Notes: generated by a model not told the origin, from the letters alone. Numbered from the stretch's first letter, positions 1-12,285 are shown. The stretch: 64,000 nt of DNA from Endomychus coccineus (GCA_958510875.1 OY294068.1:15849282-15913281), one strand, 5' to 3'. Made by a program: numbers and translations.

Positions 1-799
1 GTGAGCTGTTATAAGAATAATCCAAGCACCTAATTCAACACACTTCTCAAGCAATAGGGCAATTAAACGCCACTGAACTTCAAAACCACAAGACTTCAGT
101 AAAACAACTGCTATAATACAATTGCAAATACAGCTTTTAATACACAAGGACGTGAGTGTTCGCTTTCTCGTTCTAGCGCATTACAACTAGCTCGTATCGT
201 CTGGCTCTTTCACGCGTGATTGGTATGTAAGCGATGACGTAAGTACGGAGGAGGAGGAGAACGGTTCCCGGAATAATTTTTATTATATTGAAACTGGTTA
301 ACTTGTTACGGTATCCAGTTTTGAATGAACGATTTTCGAACGTATTCTTCGAATTTCGGATATCGGAAGGAAGAATGTGACTTGTGACTTTCAATTCACG
401 AAACTCGTCAAGATCTGGAAATTTACTCGCACGTTCTTTCTGCTTCTGGAGATAGTATAGTAGCGAACGGGAAATTGGCCGACTAATATGAGTAAGAGAC
501 TCGTATCGTACCTAGTATCGACTAATGTTAATTTTTATTCCATAAATTCGATCAAGAATGGTATTTGTTTATTTCCTGTCGATTAAAATTATCAAGTATG
601 TCATGGGTCATGAATTGGAACAATATGTTTTGATAGTTAAGTAATAGACACTAAGACAATACCTAAGATACTCATAGAACTGATTTAACTGGTACAATAC
701 GCCCAATACTTCCAGTCTAAAAGTAACGAAGTCAAAGATAAAGGTCGTTTTGCTTCAACTAGAAATCATCTTTCGATGTTTCAAAACTGCGTCGAATTG
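1..799. other. No gene recognised; possible promoter-like segment
   Basis: I see no convincing coding exon or repeat here. Bases 130-480 are richer in CG-containing words than the surroundings and include a CRE-like tgacgtaa at 234-241. This is compatible with a promoter or 5' UTR of a gene running off the left edge, but nothing decides it. A minus-strand frame at 173-394 shows no recognisable domain. Confidence 0.2.
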
Positions 800-939
800 T
801 ACGAGGGCAAGATGATAAGTTCGTGAAAAATTAAAAAAGAAATGATTTATTTATTCAAAGCTTATTTTATTTCTCAACATAATCTCCTTGTACACTTCGT
901 CTTAGGTTTTTGTAACTTTTCGATCCCTTCCAAATAATA

Positions 940-2496
940 CCGGAATATCAAAAATTATCTTGGTCAAGGCTGGTTCTGGAATCTAAAACGTGTGTCTTAC
1001 TTTACGTTTGAAATAATTATCTCACTGCCACACTGACATCATCAATAACCTACAAATTTCATACCTATTTATTTCAGTTGTAAAACAATAATGAACTACA
1101 AATTATGAAATAACGGTTTTAGTAACAAGAAAAACTAAATTACAGTAATTGTTGGAAATGTCCCCCGTTTTGTTCGATGCACAAGTTGCCGCGCATCCTC
1201 ATGCTGTGAAAACCGTTTTGCAGCATTTCTGGCGTTATGGTTGCACATTGCTGAACTATCCTTTGTTGCAAATTATTTACCGGAGTTGCGAAAATCTTGT
1301 TTTTTAAGTAAGGAAATATGAAATAGTCCATAATTGTCGAACAAGGTGATCTCGGAGGAAACCCAACTTCTGTATGCAAACTTATCAGCCGGTCATCAAA
1401 AAACTCGCGGAGAAAAGCAATATTTTCTCGTGTAGTATGTGCTGTTGCACCGTCATGCTGGAAATAACCGTACCGAAGTTCATCATCGTTTAACTGTTGA
1501 ACAAATTGAGCCAAAAAGTTGTGTCTGTACCTTTCTGCGTTGACGGTGAAATCGAAAAAAATTGGCCTAATTATTCTTCTGCGAGAAACTGCCATCCAAA
1601 CACCGATTTTTTGAGCATGTAGTGGCGATTCAGTAAAAACAAGAGGGTTATCATTGCTCCACATTCGCATATTTTGAGAATTGATGTATCCCGAAAGGTG
1701 GAACCACGCTTCATCAGAAAAAAAAGTTAAGTTCAGAAGATCGTCATTCATTAAATTAATGACAAACCAATGGCAGTAAGCAAGGCGTCTGGGGTGGTCT
1801 GCGGGCAGAAGAGCTTGATGTGCTTGCATCTTATACGGATACTTTCTTTAAAATCTTCTGACATGTTCCATAAGAAAGTCCAATTTCCTGAGAAAGACGT
1901 TTCAAAGGTTTTGCAGGTTCCTCTTCCATACGTTGACGAACGCCATTGACAACTTCTTCTGTACGAACTCTTGGTCTACCAGCACATTTTCTATGAGTCA
2001 CACAACCAGTTTCGCGAAACACTTCAACACAATTTGTAAGGCACGCATAAAAATTGTCCAGTAATATTGCCACGTTTGGGAAGTGCTCTCGAAAATTGCC
2101 CAAACACAAACGTTGACTGTATTGCCAATTTCCATTAATTATCGCACCCGTTCGAAAATAGGCTCCAATCATGAAAATTTTGTGCTGTGTGGTAAGAGGC
2201 ATGATTCAAAAACTGGATTAGAAAATTTCAGCATAATGACAACAGATTCTGACACAACAAAACATATTCAAAAATTTAAAGTAAGACACACGTTTTACAT
2301 TCCACAACCACCCTTGACCAAGATAATTTTTAATTTGTAGTTCATTATTGTTTTACAACTGAAATAAATAGGTATGAAATTTGTAGGTTATTGATGATGT
2401 CAGTGTGACAGTGACATAATTATTTCAAACGTAAAGTAAGACACACGTTTTAGATTCCACAACCACCCTTGACCAAGATAATTTTTGATATCCCGG
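940..2496 (-). mobile_element. Tc1-like DNA transposon, about 1.56 kb, nearly intact ends
   Basis: Terminal inverted repeats of roughly 165 bp run 940-1107 and 2331-2496 (outer words ccggaatatcaaaaatt / aatttttgatatcccgg), with TA duplications at 938-939 and 2497-2498. The interior carries a minus-strand transposase in two frames. The same TIR sequence bounds the element at 7124-8107, so this copy is a plausible source of trans-acting transposase for that one, at least in the past. Confidence 0.9.
1140..2202 (-). pseudogene. Tc1-like transposase broken by one frameshift
   Basis: The upstream frame (2202-1831) holds the N-terminal helix-turn-helix part, with the RKCAGRPRV linker of insect Tc1-like transposases. 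The downstream frame (1829-1140) holds the DDE catalytic core: FSDEAWFHLSG with the first Asp, QHDGATAHT with the second, and an MDYFIFPYLKNKIF segment with the third acidic position. The two frames abut at 1830 in different registers, consistent with a one-base indel. Both parts are otherwise open and together about 350 aa, near the usual family length. The residues before the third Asp (SPCST) depart from the usual SPDLT. Inactive as it stands; the event is probably fairly recent. Confidence 0.85.
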
Positions 2497-2578
2497 TAGT
2501 TAAAGATGATACATCACAAATGTCATATGGGATTTTCGAATGTGGCGCCATCTGATTTTTCCCCTTGCCCTCGTATAA

Positions 2579-3330
2579 ATTGTACCAAAATATATAATAA
2601 CAAATTCGGAGTTTATAAGCTAAGCTGTGATGACGTTTTCAACCTACCCCCCTGTATTTCCAGTCTTAAGTGGAATAAAACTTTGAATTTTTGATAGAAT
2701 GTTTTTTCGGAAAGGACCTACAATTCTAAGATATTTTCAATCTTCCACCACTTCCGGTTATACAACCAAGATTATATCAACATTTGTAATTTCAAACGGA
2801 AAACTCAATTGTTTTGTTTGACATCAGTCCTGTTTCTTCTATAACGAATAGTTGCAATTTTGTATTAAATCTTTTTTCTAATTTTCCCAGACATTATCGA
2901 TTTTAGTCGCATTTTTAAAATAAGTATTAATAGCACCATCTGATGATACTGGTCACTATTAAAAATTAAGTTATTAATTTTAAATTTGCCACTTTCATGA
3001 TCACTATCTTTTGTTAGCTCTTCAAAATTTTCTTCCATAGTTTCAAAACAGAAATATAAAACATTGAAAATATTTCAGAATTATTGATGTTTTTCGAAAA
3101 AACATTGTACCAAAAATTCAAAATGATATTCCTTTCAAATCTGGAGGTTGAAATGAAGTACATAGGGCAGACTGAACGCTGTTTTAGTGTACGCTTCCAA
3201 GAACACTTGTTAGAACATAATTATAATTTTAAACATACCGTTATGTTTTCTAAATAGAAAAAAAAAACATAAATTGAACATATTAGAATCAGCGGAAATT
3301 ATGTTTGGGCTACATTTTTTCTATTAATTT
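2579..3330 (+). pseudogene. Penelope-like GIY-YIG endonuclease fragment, split by a foldback insertion
   Basis: Two pieces of one domain are visible. At 2608-2640 the translation reads NKFGVYKLSCDD, the GIY-like strand. From about 3160 it reads MKYIGQTERCFSVRFQEHL, the YIG strand and following helix, and further on (about 3270-3300) LNILESAEI. In Penelope-like elements these segments are contiguous, so the roughly 520 bp between them are an insertion (see 2636-3160). The fragment lacks the reverse transcriptase and has later stops. Confidence 0.6.
2636..3160. repeat. Foldback (MITE-like) insertion in the Penelope endonuclease
   Basis: The first about 70 bp (ttttcaacct... through aatgttttttcgg) are an imperfect inverted copy of the last about 85 bp (ttcgaaaaaacattgtacc... 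through ggttgaaa). The centre is AT-rich and shows no coding potential. The position inside one protein domain supports a discrete insertion. Exact ends and the target duplication are uncertain by several bases. Confidence 0.5.
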
Positions 3331-4550
3331 TTTTAAATAAATTTAGAATCCAAGATTTTCACGCAACATTTCATATCAACGTTCTTGGGTAGAGATAATG
3401 TTTGAGTCATTCCTCACACACAGATATTGAATTTAGATTTAAGTACCTCAAAGGCGACAAATTAGGTAATAACCCTTGTGTATGTTTCATGATGTGTGGA
3501 AGGCATCTGGAGTATTTTGATAAGAAGGATAATATAAATAATAATATGAATATCGTATTATAATTTTTCATTTTGACTATATCTCACGAGCTTATCATCA
3601 AGGAAATCTTCAGATTTTATGAAACAAAGTTGTAATTATCTCGAAACTCTTGTCGATCTAATTGATATACGAGTATACAGAAGGTCCAAAAACGAACTAG
3701 ATTGTGAAGAATAACTCTTTTTCTTCGTATACTTTCAACTCAACAGAGTTGCTTCTTGGACTCATTCAATGCAACATATTATCAGCATATTCAATTTCGA
3801 ATGCAGTATGCTAATTTTTATTAATGTTAAGTTACAGCGACGAAAACTATCGTTCAAAAGTGAAAAAAGTTTCTCTGAGACAGAAATCATATGTCCAGAT
3901 TTTATTATTAAGTTCAAACTCAATTACTACAATATATCATTAGCCAAATTCCAAATTAATATATCTCATAATATCCAGCAGTATATTTTCTGAACATATA
4001 CGTGAAAAATATAAATACCTACAGGTATAGGTTTTGATCTACATCTAGTTCAATCGTTATGCAATAAAATCAACATTTACTTAAAAAATCAAATGTAGAA
4101 TTCATAACAAATATTTAAAACGTAACATAAGTGTAAAATATTAATATTCAAATCACAAATAATAGCTAACAATAACACAGTCCACATCTATCTCGATTTT
4201 TATAGAATATTAGTGTGATTATTAACTATTTATAACTGCATGATTCACATATTGTTGATATTTAGTAGTTGATACAAAATCAGCAAATCAATGACGTGGT
4301 TCATAATATTAGTTTAATAAATGAACTTTTAATTGATCAAGTTTGATTTAATAGCTAAATAATACAATTAATGGGCAGCGTTTTATACAGAAGTATATAA
4401 CATTTCTCTACTTCATTATTTCTTACTATTTGTTCTAATTTTCTACAGTGTCTTGAGGATTTAAATTCGGCACAATTGATCCTAACATTAAAACTAGTTG
4501 AATTATTAACAATAGAAGTTAAACGCTGCAAATATTTGCAAAAAATATTA
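3331..4550. other. No gene seen; AT-rich intergenic DNA
   Basis: No exon, repeat array or transposon domain could be recognised. The open frame at 3769-3993 has the composition of translated AT-rich noise. Confidence 0.4.
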
Positions 4551-4554
4551 GCTC

Positions 4555-4868
4555 CATATCAAAGCAATGGCCGCGGATACGGCGTATCGGCTGGCTGGTC
4601 TGGGCCAGTGGGTTAGTGCGTCTGTGCCTCACTGTCAAGGCAACAGTTGGGATTGAGCAGCCGAGAACTGCCCGATCCCCCGACTGACGCAGGATGCGAT
4701 AACGCCTGCTGTCAGGTTTCAAACACCAGACGTCCTCATAACACAGAGGACGGACTGGGACAACAAAGACTTTGGGCCATGTGGTTCACGGACGGGTCTA
4801 AGCCTGACGAGTCTAGTGGAGCCGGAATCTATTCGTGTACACCCGGAATGGTCCAAGGGGAATTTTTT
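4555..4868 (+). pseudogene. LINE fragment with start of RNase H domain (R1/I-type)
   Basis: The segment encodes RPHNTEDGL...MWFTDGSKPDESSGAGIYS; the TDGSK word with following GAG is the first catalytic strand of RNase HI domains carried by I/Loa-like non-LTR retrotransposons. The nucleotide sequence of 4555-4760 matches, in inverted orientation, bases 26460-26640, which belong to the second copy of this family. Similarity stops at about 4868, where a different repeat begins. Confidence 0.7.
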
Positions 4869-6274
4869 GAACATCATATTCGTGATCAGGGATGCCAAAA
4901 ACCCCCTAGAAACCAATTCGAGTCCGTTTTTTTTATTCACCTCAAAAAGTGCACACAGAAAAATGCATTTTTTGGCTGTAGAAATGCAATAAGTTTTTTC
5001 CGCAAAAAACAAGCGCGGCACAAAATTTTTAAATTACCTTCCGAATCGAATGCAGAAAACCGCATCTCAATCCATACAACTGCTTCAGTGATGCTTTATT
5101 TCCTCGTCTATAAGCTTAAGATTCGCTTGTACCCTAATTTTCAGTGACTCACCCCGAATGATCAGATAGATTTGAGCAAAATATTGCATGAAATATATTT
5201 CTGCAGAGGCGAATAAGAAGCTCATGTTCAACCACAATTCAAGATTGATGCAAAATTTTAGATGAGAAACTTGAAGTTATTCAATAACTTGAACTGATTC
5301 ATTGGTATTGGATTGGTATAATAAATTAAAATTATACTTGAAATAGGTATCGAATCTCCACAACACAATCAATAGCGTAATCAATGTTTTCCTAATAAGC
5401 AAATCGAAAAAGAATTACTCACCAAAACAAGAGGTTACATAAGTTCATATTACTTATGAATTAACAGGATATTAGTACCGATTTTGCTTAAAAATTTACC
5501 GGAAAACCCGATATTATTTGATTATTAAATCAATTATTCACAAAGTACACGTTACCTTTATCGCTTATCAAATTGAGTATATTGCATTCCAAATATATAG
5601 ATAAGACGAACTATCTAATTCAATTAATGTGAAGTCATCTTTTGCAATCAATTTTATAAAAGCAGATATTGTTATGAGTAACCTTTACTTTATAAACTAA
5701 TGGCTCTAAAAAAAGCATCGAAATTAATTACGAATAATATTTCAGTATCTGAGCATCAAGAATTATTTCAAAGTGTATCTCTATGAATTCGACATTTCCT
5801 CGACGTCATTTCATTTTTAAAAGATGTGGAATAACGAAATAAAACACAAATTCGAATTTACACAAACTGCAAAGTGTAATTGCTAACAATTGTTTCGTCG
5901 CACAATCGACTTTCAGAATGTCACTGTGTGCCTAAACAATTATTGTCAGCAATTTTATACTGTACCTATAGTTCGTGTACATTTAAATTTGTGATTTATC
6001 TTTTATTTCAAAGTGATTGATATCCCATTAAAACAACTAGAAATGTGTTGCCGCTTCGAGAATAGATTAATATTGTGCGTGGCAAATTTACTATTCTCAA
6101 ATCATTTGTTTTGGTTACTAAATTTTATATAATTGTTTCACATTCTATAAGATACTCTTCGCATTTGCGTAAATAATGAGATACATTTACTTATTCCATT
6201 ATCTCTACATAATTAAATAATATTCAAATTAAATAACAATGATTCTAAGAAAATGTACAAAAACAAATTGTATA
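4869..6274. other. Repeat remnant with family core, then AT-rich DNA
   Basis: Bases 4875-4915 (ttcgtgatcag... ccaaaaaccccctag) match the core word that recurs in the palindromic repeats at 29.8, 31.2, 52.5, 54.4 and 56.6 kb, so the LINE at 4555 was probably cut by such a repeat. From about 5150 to 6270 I see only AT-rich sequence without coding signals. Confidence 0.35.
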
Positions 6275-6480
6275 TATATTGAATAATAGGGGTCCCAGTA
6301 TAACGCCTTGAGGTACACCCGCTATTATGTTTGTGTGATATTTATTTCGATAGTGAACTTTCGATTATTTACATATGAGTATATTAGTTTTGTTAAATGA
6401 CGCGGAAAATTAAGTTTAATTAGTTTATAAGTAAGCCCATCAATACAGACAGTGTCGAATACAGTGATGAAAGGCATTAA
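6275..6480 (-). pseudogene. Non-LTR reverse transcriptase fragment
   Basis: The minus strand reads VFDTVCIDGLTYKLIKLNFP followed by a NNRKF segment and then IAGVPQGVILGPLLFNIYI. GVPQG(S)xLGPLLF is a hallmark motif of non-LTR reverse transcriptases (jockey/CR1-type), and the upstream FDTV...DGL word is the AFD(T)VWHxGL block with its usual spacing. The catalytic YADD block that should follow is absent, so this is a short relic. Confidence 0.75.
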
Positions 6481-7059
6481 GATATACTGAAATTTTCGAG
6501 GAAATTTTATTAAAATAGTTTACATAATGTATTTCACTACTATGTGTTTTATACTAATGTAATATATGTTTAAAACCAGAAAAAGACGGTTGTTCTTATG
6601 GTTCAATAAAAAGCTATAATTCCAATTGACTACAACTAAAGCAACTGAAGCAACTAAAAATACTTGACTTTTTACAGTAAAAGTTGTATTTTAGTTACTA
6701 AAAAAATTACAAATATTTGAAAAACCTACTCCGTCCTATTTATTCGTGCAAAAAGCTAACAGACTTGCCCTGTGGGCATGTCCCTGGCAATACTCCATTA
6801 ACTGTAACAGGTCCAAAAGACACTACATTTAGATGTCAACAATATATGTTAATTTTATCAAACTCGGTGGATGCCTGTTTGGAAATTAATAAAAAGCGAT
6901 TTTTTTAATAAGCTGAACACCCTATATTCGGAAACGAATCGTTTTCGGACATATGTTTATATGATACTTTCTTTCATATTTTGACCCAAAGATTCTGGCC
7001 TCAAAGTTTAGTGCAAGATTAATGAAACAAGCTGTATACTTACTATAGTGAGGGAAGTA

Positions 7060-8560
7060 AAAATACCGAAGAAAATATCTTGGGGTTATAATTGATAAAA
7101 ATCTATCATGGAAAGATCATGTACCGGGATATCAAAAATTATCTTGGTCAAGGGTGGTTGTGGAATCCAAAACTTGTGTCTTACTTTACGTTTGAAATAA
7201 TTATGTCACTGTCACACTGACATCATCAATAACCTACAAATTTCATACCTATTTATTTCAGTTGTAAAACAATAATGAACTACAAATTAAAAATTATCTT
7301 GGTCAACGGTCGTTGTGGAATGTAAAACGAAATGTTAACTTTGAACCTTTTACAAGGTCGCAACAGCCACAAACGGGGTCGAAAACTGTTTTAAATTGGT
7401 TAATTTTCGATAAATCGAATGACGTTCACGTGAGGAGCGCGGAGCTCGCGAGTTAGAAAAGTGCAAATCTTCGGAACATAGAACGTCTTTACGAGGACTA
7501 TTCGCATGCGGTTTTCGCTCCATGTCGTTAGTTTATAAACGAGGCCAACTAAATAGCATAGTCTCGGGCCCCAAAAAGTCGATTAAATAGGAAAATTTAA
7601 TTAAAATAGAAACAGGTACTCTCAGGTCTCAGCTACGCGCGTCTAACGTGCGACGTACCAAAGGGAATTTTCTAGCTACTAAAATATACCCAAAAGCGGT
7701 TAAAAGCTAGCGGCCTATAGCCGAAAACACTTTGATCACAGCTGGCGCCGGCCGCACGAGGCATAAAACGGCCCCGAATTAACAAGACCGAGGTAAAAAG
7801 TATAAACTCTAACTGACGCGTAGCGAGCTCCTCGAGGCATATGTCAAAATGATTACGTTCGTAGCTAATTACATAGGACGTCTGGCGTCCATGCAATTGT
7901 GTTTTTATACAATTCGAACCTTCTAATTTCGATAGACTAAAGCGCTAGAGACTTCTGAGTGTTATAACATTCGTATAAAATTGCGACATTTCTCACTTTT
8001 TGAAACTTCAAATTAATTAATTTGACACAAGTTTTGATAACGTAAAGTAAGACACACGTTTTAGATTCCACAACCACCCTTGACCAAGATAATTTTTGAT
8101 ATCCCGGTACAAAATTTTGTGAAAAGAGTGATGTATAAATTAAGCAGAATACTCAATCCAAAGAACAATTGTATATGGTTTTATGGTTTATATTATAGCG
8201 TGGTCACATATCGTATCATTGCTTTAGGAACGGCTAATATCACAGTAAAGAAATCAATATTTGACATTCATGAAAGAATTATCAAAGTACTTAAAAGAGA
8301 TGATAATGAAATGGCTATACCACTTGAACTAGATCAGAAATACATGCCTGAAGCACTGGCATACTACTACAAAGATCGAAAGATCTATCAGAAAATTCAT
8401 ACATAATTTATCAAAAACAAGAAACAAAGATATAGTATTGCCCAAAACAATTTTGGAAGTTGGGAGAAAGAGTCCAAAATATTCAGCTATAAATACTTTT
8501 AATAATCTGCCACAAAGCAATTAAAAATTATTCCATGATAGAACTACAAAAATATATAAA
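7060..8560 (+). pseudogene. CR1/jockey-type LINE 3' ORF fragment, interrupted by a composite element
   Basis: Before the insertion the frame reads KYLGVIIDKNLSWKDHV (7060-7123). After it, from 8108, it reads QNFVKRVMYKLSRILNPKNN, then YGLYYSVVTYRIIALG. Deleting 7124-8107 plus one TA joins the two halves in one frame, which is strong evidence for clean TA-targeted insertion into the LINE. The downstream part continues as degenerate C-terminal sequence (NNLPQSN) and an AT-rich 3' tail with tttata-like simple repeats up to about 8850. Confidence 0.85.
7124..8107. mobile_element. Non-autonomous composite element: Tc1-like TIRs around Helentron-like sequence
   Basis: The left end (7124-7290) is the TIR of the 940-2496 element and the right end (8038-8107) is its inverted partner; TA duplications sit at 7122-7123 and 8108-8109. 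Just inside the left TIR, 7290-7330 repeat the TIR start once more. The interior from about 7608 to 8030 matches 23275-23575, which lies between two Helentron-like termini, although a central 7650-7790 block is missing there. The interior is GC-richer than its surroundings and non-coding. Confidence 0.8.
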
Positions 8561-8599
8561 AAAAACTACACAAAACCACAATAATTATTATTATTTTCT

Positions 8600-10185
8600 T
8601 TTCTTTGCCGTTTTTGGTTTCAGTATAAATTATAAATGTTCTCATTATTTTTCTTATAAATAGGTATCGTTTTTTATTTATTTATTTGTTATTAATTTTT
8701 TTCTTTTATTTTTTTTTTCGTAAGATTATAACCAGCCTGCATACAGGTACCTACGGCACCTATGCAGGATTGCAGGATTGATAAGTAATGTTTATTTTGT
8801 AAACCTGATTTTATTATACTTTATACTTTTATACTTTATAAAATTAACATAATTGTAACAATATAATACTTATTACAATACTTCATTCATTTAATTATAT
8901 AATATATTCACTAGATAATCCCATTAACTAATACAATTGACAATAAGAATAAATGAATAATTATCTTCTATCTAATAGAGGTTTGAGCGATTTAATAATC
9001 AAGTGAAATAAAACAGTTTTTTCAGTACTGTTCAGTTCATGTTCTATGAAGAGGGATTATAACATAATCAACAGAACGTTTGTTCATAAAATAAATCTTC
9101 CCATTTAGTTGCTTTTTGTGGAACAATTATTTTGAGTAATTCATCAAAGGATCCTAATAGGTAGGTAGCGAAAAAGAGAGGTACAAATTCCAACCTAAAT
9201 ATAAGTAACTTTTCTGATTCTGATAGGTAGGTATTATAACAATTTTGGCAAAACTCGCGCACTTACAACTATTTTCTATTATAATAACAACAAATAGATT
9301 TATCATAAAAATCTGCCTCCCGAGTTGGGCAATTTTTGGAACAGGCCACCGGGAATAGCCCAGGCGTCCCAGTGGGCCTGTCCGCACCTGCATGCATTAT
9401 ATGTGTGTTAATGGAATCAAGTAAAAAGAGGAAAATTAAAAAGGTGATAATCTCAGTTATCACTGTTCATATCGAAATATTTTATTGCCTTCAACCTCAA
9501 TTCAAATTGTAAACATTTCGTTGTTGACCTCCTTCCTGACAGTTTGACGTTTAAGTCTATAACGACGTGCGACCACTCCCGATACCATCACAGCTTGCTT
9601 TTCATTTTCAGCTGCTATTTGCGGGTCGTCAAAGAGGTCATTGGTCAATGCGGTATTTGAACTCTTTTAAAAGGTTCTATGCCATGTATTAACATTAATG
9701 CATCTGAAGATTTTTATATAACATTTAATAGGTTTAGATACTCGTGTCAGCCGTTTCAAGTAATTAGTGTTCAGAAACGAGACATTATTAGATGCAATAA
9801 AGAGGACTTTGTTTTCATTTCAATGGGTATCCCTCAGATAGTTATGTCCATTAGAATATTTAATTGCTTTTTAAGAGCACTTTGGACTTCGGATAAACAC
9901 GGGCCCATCATAAAAGTGTTGTTAAAAATATATTAGGAGAAAACGATTTATCGAATTATTGGTTATTTTGACATTATTCTACACTTTCTACCAGTAGCGA
10001 AGCAGAGCGTTTTGGCCCCTCTGGACAGAACAACTACACTAACAACAAAAACTATATCATTTGACTACTGTACTATTGAAACTATCAGTCAGTAAAAGTG
10101 TAATTTCATTTCAATTTCAAAAAAATCATTCGATAGTTTATTACAATAACAATAATGCCCAAGAATGAGGTGCAGCTATTTGTTT
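8600..10185. other. No gene recognised
   Basis: AT-rich sequence after the LINE tail. A short GC-richer patch at 9315-9395 and another at 9500-9660 do not translate into anything I know, and the ORFs at 9068-9463 and 9679-9936 look random. Confidence 0.35.
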
Positions 10186-10194
10186 GATTAATTA

Positions 10195-11075
10195 TTTATT
10201 ATCCGCCTTATAGTCCATTTAATTCCCTAAAATAATTTTCCGCCTAAACTATAGTCCATTTTAGTCCCTAAATATATTATCCTTCTAAATTATAGTCCAC
10301 TGGGTCCCGAAATTTATTAATTCGCCTAAATTATAGTCCAGTTGAGTCCCAAAATTTCGTATACGCCTAAATTATAGTACAGTTGAGTCCCGAAATATAT
10401 TATCCGGCTAAGTTATAGTGCAATTTAGTCCCTAAATATATTAACCTCCTAAATTATAGTCCACTTGAGTCCCGAAATATTTATCCGCCCAAGTTATAGT
10501 CCAATTTAGTCCCTAAATATATTAACCTCCTAAATCATAGTCCACTTGAGTCCCGAAATATATTAACCGCCTCAATTATAGTCCAGTTGAGTCCCGAAAT
10601 TTATATACGCCTAAATTATAGTCAAGTTGAGTCCCAAAATGTATTATCCGCCTAAATTATAGTACATATGAGCCCCAAAATATATTATCCGGCTAAATTA
10701 TAGTTCAATTTAGTCCCTAAATATATTATCCCCCTAAGTTATAGTCCACTTGTGTCCCGAAATATATTATCTGCCTAAATTAGAGTCCAATTCAGTCCCG
10801 AAATTTATATACGCCTAAATTATAGTCAAGTTAAGTTCCAAAATGTATTAGCCGCCTAAATTATAGTCCACAAATTATTTATCCGCTTAAATTATCGTCC
10901 AATGGAGTCCCTAAATTTATTATCCGTCTAAATTATAGTCTTGTTTAGTCACGAAATTTAATATAACCCTAAATTATAGTATAGTTGTCCCGAAATTTAT
11001 TATCCGCTTAAATTATAGTCCAATTGAACCCCGAAATGTATTATCCGCTTGAATTATAGGTGGTCCAGTTGAATT
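10195..11075. repeat. Minisatellite, about 21 units of roughly 41 bp
   Basis: A degenerate unit with consensus near cctaaattatagtcca-(g/c)ttgagtcccgaaat-ttattatccg repeats head to tail. Unit lengths vary by a few bases, one unit near 10870 is shortened, and neighbouring units alternate between 'ttgagtcccgaaat' and 'tttagtccctaaat' types, suggesting a higher-order two-unit organisation. No open frame runs through it. Array ends are abrupt on the right (ggtggtccagttgaattcc). Confidence 0.95.
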
Positions 11076-11079
11076 CCGA

Positions 11080-12285
11080 TCTAACTGAGCTTGCACAAGC
11101 TGCAATTCTAGGTTGGTATGTTATTTGTATGTTTATTTTTGGATGCAATAACATAACTGAACACAAAAGAGAACATATATTATCTCAAAGCGGGAATTCT
11201 AGGTTAATAGGATATTTCTAAGTTTATTTTTGGATGCAATAAGATATATTTATAATGTAAGCAAATTAGGTCATTTTTAGGTTTCCGCATCTGCCGAGCT
11301 TGTATTTTCGAAAGTAATTAAAGAAATTGCACCTGGAAATCAAATATGCCTCTCAGCTTTTGTATGTATCTGTTTTAGATAATGATTTTATATACAATAA
11401 GCGATCGGTTAAAAAAAATCACTGCTACAACCTTAAAATCCAATTAAAATTGCAACAGTTAATAAAGATTGCTCAGAAACAAATGGGCCACACTGCAGTG
11501 TTGATTTTTCTACACGTTAAGAAACGGGAATAATTTACAAATTTTATCCATGTATTAATTTTTCTGGGTAAATTGATGAATTTTTTTTCAAGACGGTTTC
11601 TTGAAAACATTGTTAGAGCCAAGTTTACCGGAAATTTCCTTTAATTTATAAACAATACAGACAACAATTTTTCCATTTCTTTTTCCTATATCTCGTAAAT
11701 TTAAGTAGTTTTAAAAACATGGAAAAAGAAAGAAGTTCAAGCATTATCAAGTCACATTTTCAAGATGAACTTTCTTTAATCTTCCGAACTGGATAACAGC
11801 TATATTCAAGGATTTCCGTACTTTGACATTGTATTTGATAAGCTATCACTATTATTTTACCTAATGAGAAACTCTACCTCGTTTCCCCTGACAACGACGT
11901 CTGCTTATTCTGAAGACTGTAGATTGTTATGTATTATTTTACGGATGACATGTATTACTGAATCAACGATACGCCAAACTTATCCCATTCCGGTTTCCGC
12001 TATTGTCTAGTGAAAAGTAAGTACATATTGATTCTATTGCAAATTAGGTACACGAGAAATGTGTAGGTTGGTAAGCTCATAACAAACAGGTTGTCAATTA
12101 TCATGAATTATATTATGTTGAACTGTACAGATTTCTACCTCACAAAATAACCCTCGCCTTCCGTACGATATAAATAGTTTCTAAACGTTTTTGAATAAAA
12201 CATAATTGATTGCCGGGTAAAATCACAATTTGGTGGGAGTAATTCACTCGGTCCAATATGTGTACACTCGTGTGTAAAATCCCGA
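11080..12285. other. No gene recognised
   Basis: Two copies of a short word (ttatttttggatgcaataa at 11139 and 11223) lie beside the minisatellite. The rest is AT-rich without supported features. Confidence 0.35.

Larger units (their letters stand above)
802..2573. mobile_element. Decayed mariner-type element, host of a nested Tc1-like insertion
   Basis: The ends are inverted (cgagggcaag at 802, cttgccctcg at 2564-2573) and flanked by TA at 800-801 and 2574-2575, the target duplication of Tc1/mariner elements. The right 75 bp closely match the right end of the mariner relic ending at 40148 (shared words include gttaaagatg and tgtggcgcca). Only about 210 bp of this outer element remain once the nested element at 940-2496 is removed. 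No transposase sequence of its own is left. Confidence 0.75.

Noticed and set aside
4519..5021. Minus-strand ORFs over the LINE fragment
   Set aside because: Antisense to the RNase H frame; no independent support.
10195..11075. CRISPR-like regular array
   Set aside because: The whole unit repeats head to tail with drift; there are no unique spacers between constant repeats, and the context is eukaryotic.
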